In this document: one piece after another, positions 16,968-26,434 of the stretch
Layout: each line of letters starts with the position of its first letter
How positions within the stretch are numbered: position 1 is the stretch's first letter
Origin: Candidatus Protochlamydia naegleriophila
GTDB taxonomy: Bacteria; Chlamydiota; Chlamydiia; Chlamydiales; Parachlamydiaceae
Length of the DNA: 64,000 bases
NCBI RefSeq assembly: GCF_001499655.1
Contig: NZ_LN879502.1
Span: forward strand, 1,550,001 to 1,614,000
Direction: 5' to 3'
Notes under the pieces: model-generated
Told to the model about the DNA's origin: nothing
The model's database searches: none
The model's input: only the letters and a program-made list of their open reading frames with translations
Program-made: the position numbers and the translations under genes

Positions 16968-17023
16968 GCCCGCCAAACTTGTCATGCCTCTTTACGCCCG
17001 CCAAACTTGTCATGCCTCTTTAC
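16968..17023. repeat. 28-bp direct tandem duplication at a gene 3' end
   Basis: Two identical 28-bp copies starting GCCCGCCAAACTTGTCATG are head to tail (16968-16995, 16996-17023). The second contains the stop codon and last codons of the membrane protein gene at 17010; the first lies just outside it, so the gene is not altered. This looks like a recent slippage or repair event. Confidence 0.95.
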
Positions 17024-18764
17024 CTTTAAACAACATTAAGAATGTAAGCCAAGAGGACATACGATAACCTGGATCTGTATGGAGCACTAGACTGCGGCTG
17101 GAATCACCAGCTTCAACCCGATCTAAAGCAAGCATCGAACCAAAAGTCGTCATACCAAGCAAGGCAAACGCAAACTGCAATTTAGAATCTTTAGCAATAC
17201 TCTCATCATCAATACTGCTCATCTGAGTTAAAAAAGAATAAACTAATGGAAGAAATTCCTTATTTTCGAAAACATTAAAGTATATTTCATTGAATAGACG
17301 GCTATTCTTACCTGGCTTAAAGAATTTCTTCAATAAAGTGGAAAATCCAGTCATTCCAACAGTTGCTACCAGGAGAGCTGAAATCGCAATTTGGTCTTGA
17401 ATCGAATCTGCATCCACTGCTACAGCAATTGTAAAACCTGTCAACCCAAGATACAAAGGAATCGTTATGATGCGATCAACGATGATCGCGGTTCTAAGCC
17501 TTCGATCACCCTCTACAATATCTAACGCTTTAAGAATACGGCTGCCCTCTAGTCCCTTCCAACATCCATCTTGGGGGACTTGATTTTTCCTTTTTTGATG
17601 TTTTTCAATCTTCGGAGTCAACGCCTGGAATTTCCGCTTTTCAAGATGCTTTGTCATGCTATAGGCGATCCCTACAGGAAGGCCTAAGTAATTCTTATGT
17701 TCGTTAAAAATCTCAAAAAGCATATTCAACTCGACAACAACTACGGGGACAGCCTCGACAGCTAGCCTGACTACTTTTAATCCGATTTTTTTCGCACGTG
17801 GGTGGGATGGATTGGAAGATGAATTAATGAGCGTTTCTACTTTTTCAAGAATGCGCATAAGCCCTTCCATTCCAATCTCACCCATCCCTGCCCCCATTAA
17901 AAGATATCCCAATGTATTGCATATAGGATAAAATTTATCGTTTGGATTCAAATAGGTGTTATTAAAAATCGTTGCGCCAACGCCTAATGCAATCTTGGCA
18001 GCATTGTAAAGGATGACTTTCCGGGTGTCTGTAAATAGGGGTTCTAATAAGAGATTGGGGCGCGGCTTCTTGCTTCTTCGCCTCCTAGTGGGTGAAAGAA
18101 CTGGAAGAATCTCATTCTCGCTTGGAAGAGTCGCCTCCTCCTGGCCGCTGACCGGCTGTTCATAGCTTTGATTAATCGAGTGATCTTCTTCCTGGACATT
18201 GATAGAATGCCCCCCTTCCTCAATTTGCTTTTCTTGCTCACCCTCTTCATTCAGGTTAGAAAATTCTTCGCCAAGGCTTTTTATGATTTGAATGCAGTCA
18301 TTTGTAAGATTGTAGCCAAACCAAGTCGAAATTGCACCATAGAGATTTCTTTGATCAGATTTATCAACATTTAAAGAGGTATTCCAAAGAGCTAAAAACC
18401 CCCAAAAAGCAAGACCTGTCGTCGTGTTGTGCACCTGCTGAATGCGACGATAAATGGCATTATTTGGTGATGAAATTGCCTCCAATAGCAGCCGGCCAGA
18501 TACACCAAGATTGCTCCAGCAAAGGGCTTCTAGAGCAAGATCCGTCGGAGAATCGGAGTCTGGATGCTGATGCTTTTTGACGAGAAAAACGGTCGAAGCA
18601 ATCAATGAAGTCGTCGTCGCTACACCGATTGTAAGGGGGACAAGCATGGGTTTTATTTTTCGGCCCCAAGATGAAATGGTCGTCCATAGGCTGGATGATG
18701 AACTGTCTGGTTGCTCTGTTACAATAGAATGAGTTAAAGGAGTTATTTCGGTCGCAGAATTCAT
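17010..18764 (-). CDS. Multi-pass membrane protein, unknown function
   Basis: Start chosen at ATG 18764 (584 aa); a TTG nine codons upstream is less likely. The Ser/Thr-rich N-terminus is followed by a membrane span (PMLVPLTIGVATTTSLIAST) and several further hydrophobic segments. A charged, Glu/Gln-rich linker with a basic patch TRRRRSKKPRP sits near residues 180-240 between the two membrane halves. No family is recognised. Paired hydrophobic segments of this type are common among chlamydial inclusion-membrane proteins, but the bilobed hairpin pattern is not clear enough to claim that. Confidence 0.6.
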   Translation of the reverse strand: MNSATEITPLTHSIVTEQPDSSSSSLWTTISSWGRKIKPMLVPLTIGVATTTSLIASTVFLVKKHQHPDSDSPTDLALEALCWSNLGVSGRLLLEAISSPNNAIYRRIQQVHNTTTGLAFWGFLALWNTSLNVDKSDQRNLYGAISTWFGYNLTNDCIQIIKSLGEEFSNLNEEGEQEKQIEEGGHSINVQEEDHSINQSYEQPVSGQEEATLPSENEILPVLSPTRRRRSKKPRPNLLLEPLFTDTRKVILYNAAKIALGVGATIFNNTYLNPNDKFYPICNTLGYLLMGAGMGEIGMEGLMRILEKVETLINSSSNPSHPRAKKIGLKVVRLAVEAVPVVVVELNMLFEIFNEHKNYLGLPVGIAYSMTKHLEKRKFQALTPKIEKHQKRKNQVPQDGCWKGLEGSRILKALDIVEGDRRLRTAIIVDRIITIPLYLGLTGFTIAVAVDADSIQDQIAISALLVATVGMTGFSTLLKKFFKPGKNSRLFNEIYFNVFENKEFLPLVYSFLTQMSSIDDESIAKDSKLQFAFALLGMTTFGSMLALDRVEAGDSSRSLVLHTDPGYRMSSWLTFLMLFKGKEA

Positions 18765-18970
18765 AAAGCTTATTCTCTTTCTAAGTTCCAATGGTTTATT
18801 TGATAGATTAGATATTGCTAGACAAGTTAATCTTGCATGAAAAGCCAGCAGTTAAGCCTTTCTATCACTGCTGGCAAGTTTTTAATTTAAAAAGACTATT
18901 CGATAATGGGGTAAGGAGATTTTGGATAGTGAGGAACTGACACCCGACTATCTTAGTCCCCTATCTCTCT

Positions 18971-19393
18971 TTACTTTTTGCCTTTCATTGCGGCATGGCT
19001 AGGCTTCAATTTTGCCATAGAAAGATTAGCACCTTTGTATGAGGTTCTTCTCACAGAATTAATCGTTGGATGATAAGCACCTAATCCAGATGGCCCTGGA
19101 CCAAAATGAATCTGATGACTATTTTTATGTCCTGCACGAACAAGGCTGTTTAAATGAGTTGTTTTTTTAAAAGCTGGTTTATCGCTTGAAGAACCATGCG
19201 CCCTGCTGTAGCTATGCTCGACCTTCATAAAGCGCGGCCCAGGTCCAAAGTGAATGCGAGCAGCTGTCGGGATAGCTGCTTGAGTTGCCTCCGATCTTTT
19301 AGGGGATTGCGCTTGGTCTCCATATGTAAAATTAGTCAAAAGGGATAGGTAAAATGCCAAAAAGAAACTCGCACTTTTTAAAGCCATTTTCAT
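18971..19393 (-). CDS. Small exported protein with two IHFGPGP motifs
   Basis: The ATG at 19393 follows an ideal AAAGGAG and starts a signal peptide (MKMALKSASFFLAFYLSLLT) in a 140-residue protein; an upstream in-frame start at 19429 is rejected. The mature chain is basic and low in hydrophobics and carries the heptapeptide IHFGPGP twice, about 50 residues apart, each following a basic/polar segment. No family is recognised. The repeated motif suggests two copies of one short binding or structural unit. Confidence 0.65.
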   Translation of the reverse strand: MKMALKSASFFLAFYLSLLTNFTYGDQAQSPKRSEATQAAIPTAARIHFGPGPRFMKVEHSYSRAHGSSSDKPAFKKTTHLNSLVRAGHKNSHQIHFGPGPSGLGAYHPTINSVRRTSYKGANLSMAKLKPSHAAMKGKK

Positions 19394-19654
19394 GATTTCT
19401 CCTTTAAAATTATGCATGTTTATGTACACCGTAGCGTGCTCGATAGTGTATGAGCAAAATTGATTAGCTTACATACCGCTGTGAAATCGAGTTATTAGCT
19501 AATCAAATAAAAATGATTAAAGCAAGGAAATTTTTGAATAAATTTGAGGAGTGTTCTAAAGCCATTATTATGGTAGGATTATCATTCACTCTTCTCTTGG
19601 CTAGCCTCAACAAAAGAGCTATACTGTTAAAACAAGCAACGATAGCTAATTAAA

Positions 19655-20200
19655 ATGAAAGACAGCACTTTTGACTCAAGGCATGAAGATTTACGCATGG
19701 CACAGCAATTGGCTTATGCGCCAGCTGGGCTGGTTTGTAAAAACTTCCAGTTGGAAGATGAAAGTAGCGATTACGGTGCTTCAGAATTTGAAGTAAATAA
19801 TTTCCGGACCAAGTTTCGCATTGGAAAGAAGACTCCTAAGAAAAGCGGCTCTTTTGTTACGCTTTGGAAACGAACCGGGCAAGGACCAATTGCGCCCTGC
19901 AGTTTCAATGATCCCATCGACTTCTATGTCGTTAGTGCACGCAATGGCAACGACTTGGGGCAATTCATCTTTCCAAAATCCGTTCTAAGCTATAGAGGAA
20001 TACTTGCAAACGAAAGCCAAGAAGGAAAACGAGCCTTTCGCATCTATGCCCCTTGGGATCAAACACCGAATCAACAAGCAAAAAAAACAAAAGAATGGCA
20101 GTCCCCTTTCTTCATCACCATAGATAAACATGTTGATTTATCTGCCTTTCGGCGGCTCTTTTTCTTAACCAGTCATTCGCATCTTTTTCTCTCGCCATAA
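19655..20200 (+). CDS. MepB-family protein
   Basis: A 181-residue protein. The stretch GQFIFPKSVLSYRGILANES, followed by GKRAFRIYAPWDQTPNQQAKKTKEWQ, is the signature of the MepB family, named after the third gene of the Staphylococcus mepRAB operon. The central SGSFVTLWKRTGQGPIAPC also fits. The biochemical function is not known. The gene is complete and stands alone, without a MarR regulator or MATE pump beside it, unlike the Staphylococcus locus. It was possibly acquired horizontally. Confidence 0.8.
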   Translation: MKDSTFDSRHEDLRMAQQLAYAPAGLVCKNFQLEDESSDYGASEFEVNNFRTKFRIGKKTPKKSGSFVTLWKRTGQGPIAPCSFNDPIDFYVVSARNGNDLGQFIFPKSVLSYRGILANESQEGKRAFRIYAPWDQTPNQQAKKTKEWQSPFFITIDKHVDLSAFRRLFFLTSHSHLFLSP

Positions 20201-20364
20201 CAAACGCCTTAACACCTTTTTAAAACAACAAAATCTTAAAAAAATAATGAGCGGTAGTATGAGATATCGCTCGACTGTTTCCAACCTTTCGATCCCCAAA
20301 TATCTGAAGGCAGCCCCTTTGACATCATTTTATGCTTCGACGAAGAAAAAAACCGGCCCATGTC

Positions 20365-20463
20365 ATGATAGAATTGGATGAACACTCAGCCTTTAGTCTC
20401 TGGTGCACACCCAATTACTTTGTTTCAAAGATAGACCTTCGAGAGATTGAATCGCTCTCCTAA
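20365..20463 (+). CDS. Possible small ORF or gene remnant, 32 aa
   Basis: A 32-codon frame (MIELDEHSAFSLWCTPNYFV...) lies in the 342-base gap between the MepB gene and the NTF2-like gene. Composition is protein-like, with Trp, Cys and Tyr, but no family is recognised and no ribosome binding site is evident. It may be the tail of a decayed gene. The rest of the gap holds nothing recognisable. Confidence 0.2.
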   Translation: MIELDEHSAFSLWCTPNYFVSKIDLREIESLS

Positions 20464-20542
20464 AGAGGCAATAGTAAAATTGTAGAGATGAGGCGCTGTC
20501 CACTAGCTCTCTTTTTAGGCCAAGTGCGCGCCAGTCAGTAGT

Positions 20543-20929
20543 CTAACTAAAGTCGACGAGACGCTTAATCTTACCCTGTTCGATTTCATAAATGGAGATG
20601 CCTTTGGACTTTATAGTATCTCCTTTTTTCATTCCGTCTGGAAAATCTGACGCTAACACTGCCTCATAGTCAATTTCAACGACCACGAAATCTTTAGCTA
20701 TTATCCACTTTGTCACAGTCTGTTTTCTCTCGTCGAAAGAAAGAGCGCTCTTACTAGCCAATTCCTTGAGCTCTGCTCTGCCATTACATATGATCTTATC
20801 CGAAGCATTGCTAATATGTTCGAATCGGCATCCCTCTGTAAAACAATCAACCATTTCATTGATGTTAAAAGAGTTATAGCAAGTGATATAGTCTTCTACA
20901 ACTCCTCGCAGCTCTAAGTCGTTTGACAT
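20543..20929 (-). CDS. NTF2-like (SnoaL-type) protein
   Basis: A 128-residue protein with the typical start of the NTF2-like fold: a helix VVEDYITCYNSFNINEMVDC, then FTEGCRFEH, and beta strands ending with ISIYEIEQGKIKRLVDF. Such proteins form a conical cavity and act as small isomerases, hydrolases or ligand binders. The specific role is unknown. No signal peptide. It stands alone upstream of the protease-like gene, on the same strand but separated by 85 bases. Confidence 0.75.
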   Translation of the reverse strand: MSNDLELRGVVEDYITCYNSFNINEMVDCFTEGCRFEHISNASDKIICNGRAELKELASKSALSFDERKQTVTKWIIAKDFVVVEIDYEAVLASDFPDGMKKGDTIKSKGISIYEIEQGKIKRLVDFS

Positions 20930-21013
20930 GCAATTCTCTCCATTTATTCATTTTAGATCTAGCCAAGTCACTCCCGCGATTGGGTATGTGATCTGATACC
21001 ATCTCTTGCTTGG

Positions 21014-22171
21014 CTAAGGATCGATTGATCTTGCTATAAAGGGAAATTTTTTAAAGGTGAAACTAAAAGATTTGGGCCATTGCGATTCGTTTTTAAACTG
21101 ACTGATATTGGCATGAAACATCTGTGTAATGTGGGTATAAAAAGCGGCTGCACTTTCTTTGCTATAAGAGGAGGGAGATCCCTTATTATTGTGAATGTTA
21201 GCTCTTTCTTTTCCTCCATCAACTAGAAATATTTGATAAGAAAGCGTCGCGACTTTTACAGTTTGGGATTTTCTGGTCTTGGGATTTTGAACCATCTGTT
21301 TGATATCAATCTGGATCCCTCTTTCAGCATTGGTGATATGTATTTCTCGCGATTCGCAAACATATCCTTGTTTATCGGGCTTTATGAGTGGGACCCGAAC
21401 ATCTTTCTGCTGGACATAACAGACATTAGATTGAGTTGGACTTAGACATACAGGCAACGATATGGGATTAAACGCCTTATCTAACGGACAAAGATAGGAC
21501 GAACGCTTGGCCAAGTCTTTAGCCAAAAGAATCTTGCGCTCCTGCCCGCTTTCTCCATAGCACAGCCCAGTCGATTGGCCAAGATGTATGCCAATCAATT
21601 GCCCGCTCATATCAAGATAAATGCCTCCCGAGCTGCCAGACCTCGTCCATCCTGTCACAGACGCGCACATCGATCCTGGCGATCCATGGCACTGAGAAAC
21701 AATAGAGACCCTAAGCCCACTGTCTGCTATTTCCGCAAACAGACACTCTTGATTTGAATTGAAGCTGATCTGTGGAACATAACACGGAAGTTGTTCAGAA
21801 AGCTTAAGCAAGCAATAGTCCATTTCTCCGCCATCTTCAATAACCTTTGTCGCAGCCACTGGTTTGTAGCAATATTGATCGCTTGTGTAATGCACCTCGA
21901 TGCTTTTCATTAATGCATTGAGATTGGCTCCGCAGACCAAACGATTGGATTCTCCGATGAGATGCTTTGGAATCAACACAACATCTGGGCCGATAAATAC
22001 CGCCATCCCCTTATAAAATCCGCTCACGGATAATGATGCCATGCAATTTTGAGCTACATCCATGGCTGTTTGCCATTTCGGCCACTGTCGATACATGCTA
22101 TCTAAAGCCCCTGAAATGGGCCGACTGTATTCTAAAGAAGTGTATGGAGAGTAGTAACTGATGCCAAACAT
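21014..22171 (-). CDS. Trypsin-like serine protease domain protein
   Basis: Start at ATG 22171 (385 aa) after GAGG; a 16-codon extension is rejected. A chymotrypsin-fold triad can be placed: His70 in VLIPKHLIGE, Asp118 in GGEMDYCLLKL, and Ser181 in TRSGSSGGIYLD (GxSGG). The following SGQLIGIHLGQSTG matches the strand after the nucleophile in DegP-like and viral-type proteases. No PDZ domain and no clear signal peptide, so it may be secreted by another route or act in the cytosol. The C-terminal 150 residues are of unknown fold. Several cysteines occur. Confidence 0.75.
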   Translation of the reverse strand: MFGISYYSPYTSLEYSRPISGALDSMYRQWPKWQTAMDVAQNCMASLSVSGFYKGMAVFIGPDVVLIPKHLIGESNRLVCGANLNALMKSIEVHYTSDQYCYKPVAATKVIEDGGEMDYCLLKLSEQLPCYVPQISFNSNQECLFAEIADSGLRVSIVSQCHGSPGSMCASVTGWTRSGSSGGIYLDMSGQLIGIHLGQSTGLCYGESGQERKILLAKDLAKRSSYLCPLDKAFNPISLPVCLSPTQSNVCYVQQKDVRVPLIKPDKQGYVCESREIHITNAERGIQIDIKQMVQNPKTRKSQTVKVATLSYQIFLVDGGKERANIHNNKGSPSSYSKESAAAFYTHITQMFHANISQFKNESQWPKSFSFTFKKFPFIARSIDP

Positions 22172-22322
22172 ATTAACCTCGCGATGGATTTTATTTTCAA
22201 AGGCTCGATGGCAACACAATAGTCTTCTCTCAAATTTTAAGGTATTTTTTTCCAGTGGAATACCAAAAAGACTGCAAAAAAGTTATTCGAATAGATTTTA
22301 ATTCCTCTAAGACAAGCTCACA

Positions 22323-23042
22323 CTATCTTCGAGGTGAGCTTCTATAGTGGGATCGAACATACGTTCCATCTTTTCTGTGATATCCTCTGACAGCAACTGT
22401 TTTTGCCCTACCAGTGATTGAGCTGATTTCACCATATCCACTCGATATGGAATTGATAGAATTTGATGCAATTTTGCTAGGTTTAGAAGAAAATAGCTCA
22501 GAAGAATTTGCTGAATGGCCAGAGAGAAGATTAGTCTCTTCGCCGATTGCGTTAATTTCAATGCCAGAATCGGTAGCAAACTTCTTTGCATGATACAGAT
22601 TGAAATAAGAATAGCTTGTATTTGGATTGCGCTGCTCTCTAATCGTTATCTTTTGCGATCCATCAAAAACCAATTTGCATGGACAAGCGCCATAGTCAGC
22701 GATTTGTATTTTCCCCCAATACTCATCTCCGACTTGATGAAACTCCAAAACTTTAGTCCCTATTTTTAGTGCGAGAGACCCACTATCGGTTAAATAGCCC
22801 GCAAAGGCATTCAAATCCTCAGCCACTAGGTTTATAGCAAACCATTTTTTTTGATCTTCACTCGAAACAAGCCAGCTCCCTTCTAGCGGACTTTTTACTT
22901 GCAAAACGAGCTTTTTTTCTTCCTTGCAATCTTCAACGATTACATGATCCTCACTCAATACACTCATCCCGAGCGAGCTGCAACTCGTGCAAGTAGCTAG
23001 TAGATAGAAAAGAATTGCCAATCTGCCAATGATCGTTTTCAT
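22323..23042 (-). CDS. Putative lipoprotein, 239 aa
   Basis: The N-terminal signal peptide ends in cysteines (LLATCTSCSS), which fits a lipoprotein, with Cys18 or Cys21 as the lipid site. The body is a beta-rich domain. The C-terminal tail ends GYHRKDGTYVRSHYRSSP, a short motif (GY-RKDGTYV-H-RS-P) found at the end of many bacterial and phage proteins of unknown role. No enzyme motif is seen. It is probably outer-membrane or periplasmic. Confidence 0.65.
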   Translation of the reverse strand: MKTIIGRLAILFYLLATCTSCSSLGMSVLSEDHVIVEDCKEEKKLVLQVKSPLEGSWLVSSEDQKKWFAINLVAEDLNAFAGYLTDSGSLALKIGTKVLEFHQVGDEYWGKIQIADYGACPCKLVFDGSQKITIREQRNPNTSYSYFNLYHAKKFATDSGIEINAIGEETNLLSGHSANSSELFSSKPSKIASNSINSISSGYGEISSITGRAKTVAVRGYHRKDGTYVRSHYRSSPRR

Positions 23043-23475
23043 TTAAAAACATCCATTTTATGTTAATGGCAGAAGAGTATGAATTATAGATCTAATTCTA
23101 GCAAGTAGATTAACCCAAAAAGGACAAATCAATTAATAATAATAAATGAATTGTTATTAATAAAACCAAGAGTGGAATAAAAAAATCTTAATCTATATAT
23201 CTTGAAAAGGTTTTCTATAGCTTAAGTTTTGAGACGCATGGGTCTACATAAGCATCGACTGCAAGGGTTGCTTAAGTCTACTGGATAAGTAACAAAAAAC
23301 TTTATTAACAAACATAAAAACCCTCATAACAGACTGTGAGACCTCTTTAAAAAAAGAGCCAACTTTGAATTGTTTCTTTTTCTGTATTAAAGTTTGTCCA
23401 ATCCTCTAGAGAAATATAATGTTGACTTTTTCCTATTACTGAATTAAATTCCCTGCCTAAAAAAAGGCCATTATT
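23043..23475. other. Intergenic, AT-rich, no gene seen
   Basis: A 433-base divergent gap between the lipoprotein (minus) and the exported protein at 23476 (plus). It should hold both promoters. No RNA gene, repeat or convincing terminator is seen. Confidence 0.5.
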
Positions 23476-24009
23476 ATGCAATCCAAGCTAAATAAAACTG
23501 CAATTTTATTTTCGTTTTTCTTTAGTTTATTTTTACTACTGCAAACAGCTGATCTTACAGCGGGTGGGTGGGGTAAAAATGATCATATTTGCGAACATGA
23601 AGGAACTATTTGGAATGGTGTTTATTTCGATATGAATGGATTAAACTTCTCAGCTTCCATTCCCAATTACTCTGGCACCTCACTTCAAAATGGGATAGTA
23701 TCCATAAATGGCAATGTAAAAGAGGATGGATATGTGATTATCACCTCTTTTAATTCAGGCTTCACCCCCCAAAAATCTGCTAAAGAATTTGCGAAAATGA
23801 TTCAAGATGCGAATCCAAACTACCTCGTTAATATTGTCGAATGCAAAAAGCTAGGAGCTAAATACGCTGTGGACATGATTCCAATCAATTCAAACGACAC
23901 AGCTTTTTGGCGTTTTTTATCGACGAATGATCGACTCATTAAAATGGGTAGTGATGATGCCAACGCCAATCGCAGACTATACTTTTTTGAAAGTATTTTC
24001 ATTCATTAA
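23476..24009 (+). CDS. Exported hypothetical protein, 177 aa
   Basis: A strong signal peptide (ILFSFFFSLFLLLQTADLTAG) precedes a mature domain of about 145 residues, rich in Asn, Tyr and Phe. The central part (GTIWNGVYFDMNGLNFSASIPNY) looks beta-stranded, then a helix QKSAKEFAKMIQDANP. Two cysteines (in HICEHEG and VECKK) could pair. No family is recognised. It is one of a series of small exported orphans between 22 and 30 kb. Confidence 0.6.
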   Translation: MQSKLNKTAILFSFFFSLFLLLQTADLTAGGWGKNDHICEHEGTIWNGVYFDMNGLNFSASIPNYSGTSLQNGIVSINGNVKEDGYVIITSFNSGFTPQKSAKEFAKMIQDANPNYLVNIVECKKLGAKYAVDMIPINSNDTAFWRFLSTNDRLIKMGSDDANANRRLYFFESIFIH

Positions 24010-24161
24010 TCTTCTGGATGACGCTTCAACAGGATTGCTGCTATGGCAATCCTGCCCTGCCATACAATAAAACCTCTTCTATTCCCGTTTATAGTCCTTA
24101 TACCGTCCCACAAAATTCGACGTAGGCTTTACTCCCTCACTTCCCAAGGATGTAAAATTAT

Positions 24162-24911
24162 TTACCAGGGAAGAGCTTCACTTAAGTGATAAAAACCACC
24201 TGTGGGGCCATTTTCTGGCAAAAGTGCTAGTTCTACACTCGTCTTTCCCCCCTCCTCCAAATCTAGCGGTGCATCAGGTCCTCCCATTTCAGTCTTTACC
24301 CAGCCAGGATGGGCAGAATTGACCTTAATCTTAGTATGTCTCAATTCATGCGCAAGATGTACTGTAAAAGCATTCAAAGCTGTTTTAGAGGCATCATAGG
24401 CAAATAATTTGCCATCGTAAATGGAACTCTTAGGATCAGAATGAAGAGTTAGCGAAGCCAAAATGCTCGAAAGATTCACAATTCTGCCTGCTTCAGAGCG
24501 TTTGAGAAGTGGAAGAAGTGTTTGCGTCAGGCTGATTAGATTAAAAAAGTTTGTGTCAAACGTTTTGCGCAAAAGCTCTGCCGGGACTGAGCTTGCCGTG
24601 CGCGCATCATTTTCTGCATGATTTTCAAGCAAAACGCCGGCATTATTGATTAAAATGTCGAGCTTACCATAGTTAGTTTCGATGTACTTCCGAATGGCAT
24701 CATGATCTGAAAGTGTATCGACGTCGAACAAAAAAGGAATGGCAGAAATTCCCCTTGCTTTCAACTCTTCAGCAGCCTCCTCTCCTTTTAATTTATCCCT
24801 CGCTCCTAAAATAACAGTTACCCCTTCTTCACCTAATCTTCGAGCTGTTTCAAATCCAATTCCTCGATTAGCCCCTGTAATAAAAGCTATTTTACCTGCG
24901 TCTTTATGCAT
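24162..24911 (-). CDS. Short-chain dehydrogenase/reductase
   Basis: A 249-residue classical SDR. The cofactor motif TGANRGIGFETARRL is at residues 12-26, NNAG at 89-92, catalytic Ser148/149 in IVNLSS, and YxxxK as Tyr172-Lys176 in AYDASKTALN. The PGWVKTEMGG motif follows. The ARD basic residue after strand 2 favours NADPH. It resembles carbonyl-reductase-like SDRs; the substrate is unknown. GGGAGG precedes the ATG. Confidence 0.92.
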   Translation of the reverse strand: MHKDAGKIAFITGANRGIGFETARRLGEEGVTVILGARDKLKGEEAAEELKARGISAIPFLFDVDTLSDHDAIRKYIETNYGKLDILINNAGVLLENHAENDARTASSVPAELLRKTFDTNFFNLISLTQTLLPLLKRSEAGRIVNLSSILASLTLHSDPKSSIYDGKLFAYDASKTALNAFTVHLAHELRHTKIKVNSAHPGWVKTEMGGPDAPLDLEEGGKTSVELALLPENGPTGGFYHLSEALPW

Positions 24912-25141
24912 AGAACCTCCCCATTACTTAAAAACATTTTTGAACAATTGGATAATGTTTGCCATCAATATTTTTTTAGAAGGTTCTGCATGAATGAACG
25001 TTTGAGAACTTTTGATTGGCAGATTATCTCTTTTAATATAACTTTTCCCTTCTTATAATTAGTCATAAATAAAGCGAATTGAAACCTTTTTATTCTCAAT
25101 AATACACATCTATTTCTACATAAAAGCTCGGGAGTCATCCA

Positions 25142-26179
25142 ATGATAGGAAAAAGTTTTGCAAGTGATAACTATGCCGGCATTCATCCTCATATTTTAAA
25201 AGCCATTCATGATGCCAATGAAGGGCACGCTCAAGCCTATGGAAATGATCGTTATACACAAGATGCGATCGCTTTATTTAAGCAGCATTTGGGCCAGACT
25301 ATTGACGTCTATTTTGTCTGCAATGGAACGGCAGCAAATGTTCTTAGCTTGAATACCTTACTTAAATCCCACCAAGCCATCATCTGCGCTGATTCGGCTC
25401 ATATCAATGTAGATGAGTGCGGATCGGCTGAAAAGTACACAGGATGCAAATTGCTTACTGTTGCCACAAAAGATGGCAAGCTTACGGTCGAAGGCATTGC
25501 TCATTATTTAACCCTTCGAGGCAATCAGCACAAGGTGCAGCCTAAACTAATTTCCATTTCTCAAAGCACTGAATCGGGCACTGTCTACACGCTAGAAGAA
25601 ATTAAGCAAATCACAGATTTTGCCCATGCAAACAATCTTTTTGTGCACATGGATGGATCCCGCCTAAGCAATGCCATTGTGAGTTTAAACACAAACTTAG
25701 CAGCCATGACAAAAGAAGCTGGCATTGATGTCCTCTCCTTTGGCGGGACAAAGAATGGGATGATGATGGGAGAGGCTGTCATTTTCTTTAATAAAGAACT
25801 AGCTGAAGATTTTCCATACATTCGCAAGCAAGGCATGCAGCTAATTTCTAAGATGCGGTTTATCTCCACACAGTTTATCGCTCTGCTAAAGGATGATTTA
25901 TGGCTCAAAAATGCTCGTCAAGCGAATGCGATGGCGCAACTTTTAGCAAATGAGATAAAAAAAATTCCGGCTATCAAATTAAGTCAGGAACCCCAAGCCA
26001 ATGCCGTCTTTGCTTGCCTTGACCCCAAACTCATTCCTCTCTTGCAGGAAAAGTATTACTTTTATATTTGGAATGAAACGCTGTCTGAAGTGCGTTGGAT
26101 GACGTCTTGGGACACAACGGCTGAGGACATTCAGAACTTTGTCGCCTGCATCAAGCAAACGCTTCAATCACACTCTTAG
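25142..26179 (+). CDS. Threonine aldolase / beta-eliminating lyase family
   Basis: A 345-residue PLP fold-type I enzyme. The PLP lysine is Lys204 in LSFGGTKNGMMMGEA, and Asp171 in VHMDGSRL binds the pyridine nitrogen. The N-terminal SDNYAGIHPHILKAIHDANEGHAQAYGND is the family signature. Low-specificity threonine aldolases split threonine into glycine and acetaldehyde; this could be a glycine source. Specificity towards threonine rather than another beta-hydroxy amino acid cannot be settled. A hairpin-rich gap without a credible gene follows. Confidence 0.9.
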   Translation: MIGKSFASDNYAGIHPHILKAIHDANEGHAQAYGNDRYTQDAIALFKQHLGQTIDVYFVCNGTAANVLSLNTLLKSHQAIICADSAHINVDECGSAEKYTGCKLLTVATKDGKLTVEGIAHYLTLRGNQHKVQPKLISISQSTESGTVYTLEEIKQITDFAHANNLFVHMDGSRLSNAIVSLNTNLAAMTKEAGIDVLSFGGTKNGMMMGEAVIFFNKELAEDFPYIRKQGMQLISKMRFISTQFIALLKDDLWLKNARQANAMAQLLANEIKKIPAIKLSQEPQANAVFACLDPKLIPLLQEKYYFYIWNETLSEVRWMTSWDTTAEDIQNFVACIKQTLQSHS

Positions 26180-26434
26180 ATTAGGGTGTGTCAAATCATA
26201 ATGGCTGCGTTCAAGATTTGAAACGTTGTTTTAGATCTATCAGTCCCTCAGGAATCGATAGTCTAAAACAACTCATGACTTGTACACTTATAGCATGCAA
26301 CTTAGCCTACAGTCCTTACGGCATAGTACTAGCGCTGATAAAAACATTACACGTATACATTTTAAATCCATCCTGTTAATTTAATTAATTAAAAACCATT
26401 AACTTATTTCAATAACAATAATTTAAAGAAGACA

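Noticed and set aside
24965-25192. A 75-aa minus-strand ORF overlapping the threonine aldolase start
   Set aside because: It covers the promoter and first codons of a well-supported gene and has no protein family signal.
26188-26379. A 63-aa plus-strand ORF after the threonine aldolase gene
   Set aside because: GTG start without binding site, no family, and it spans a GTTTTAGA/TCTAAAAC hairpin. It is probably non-coding, perhaps an old insertion sequence end.
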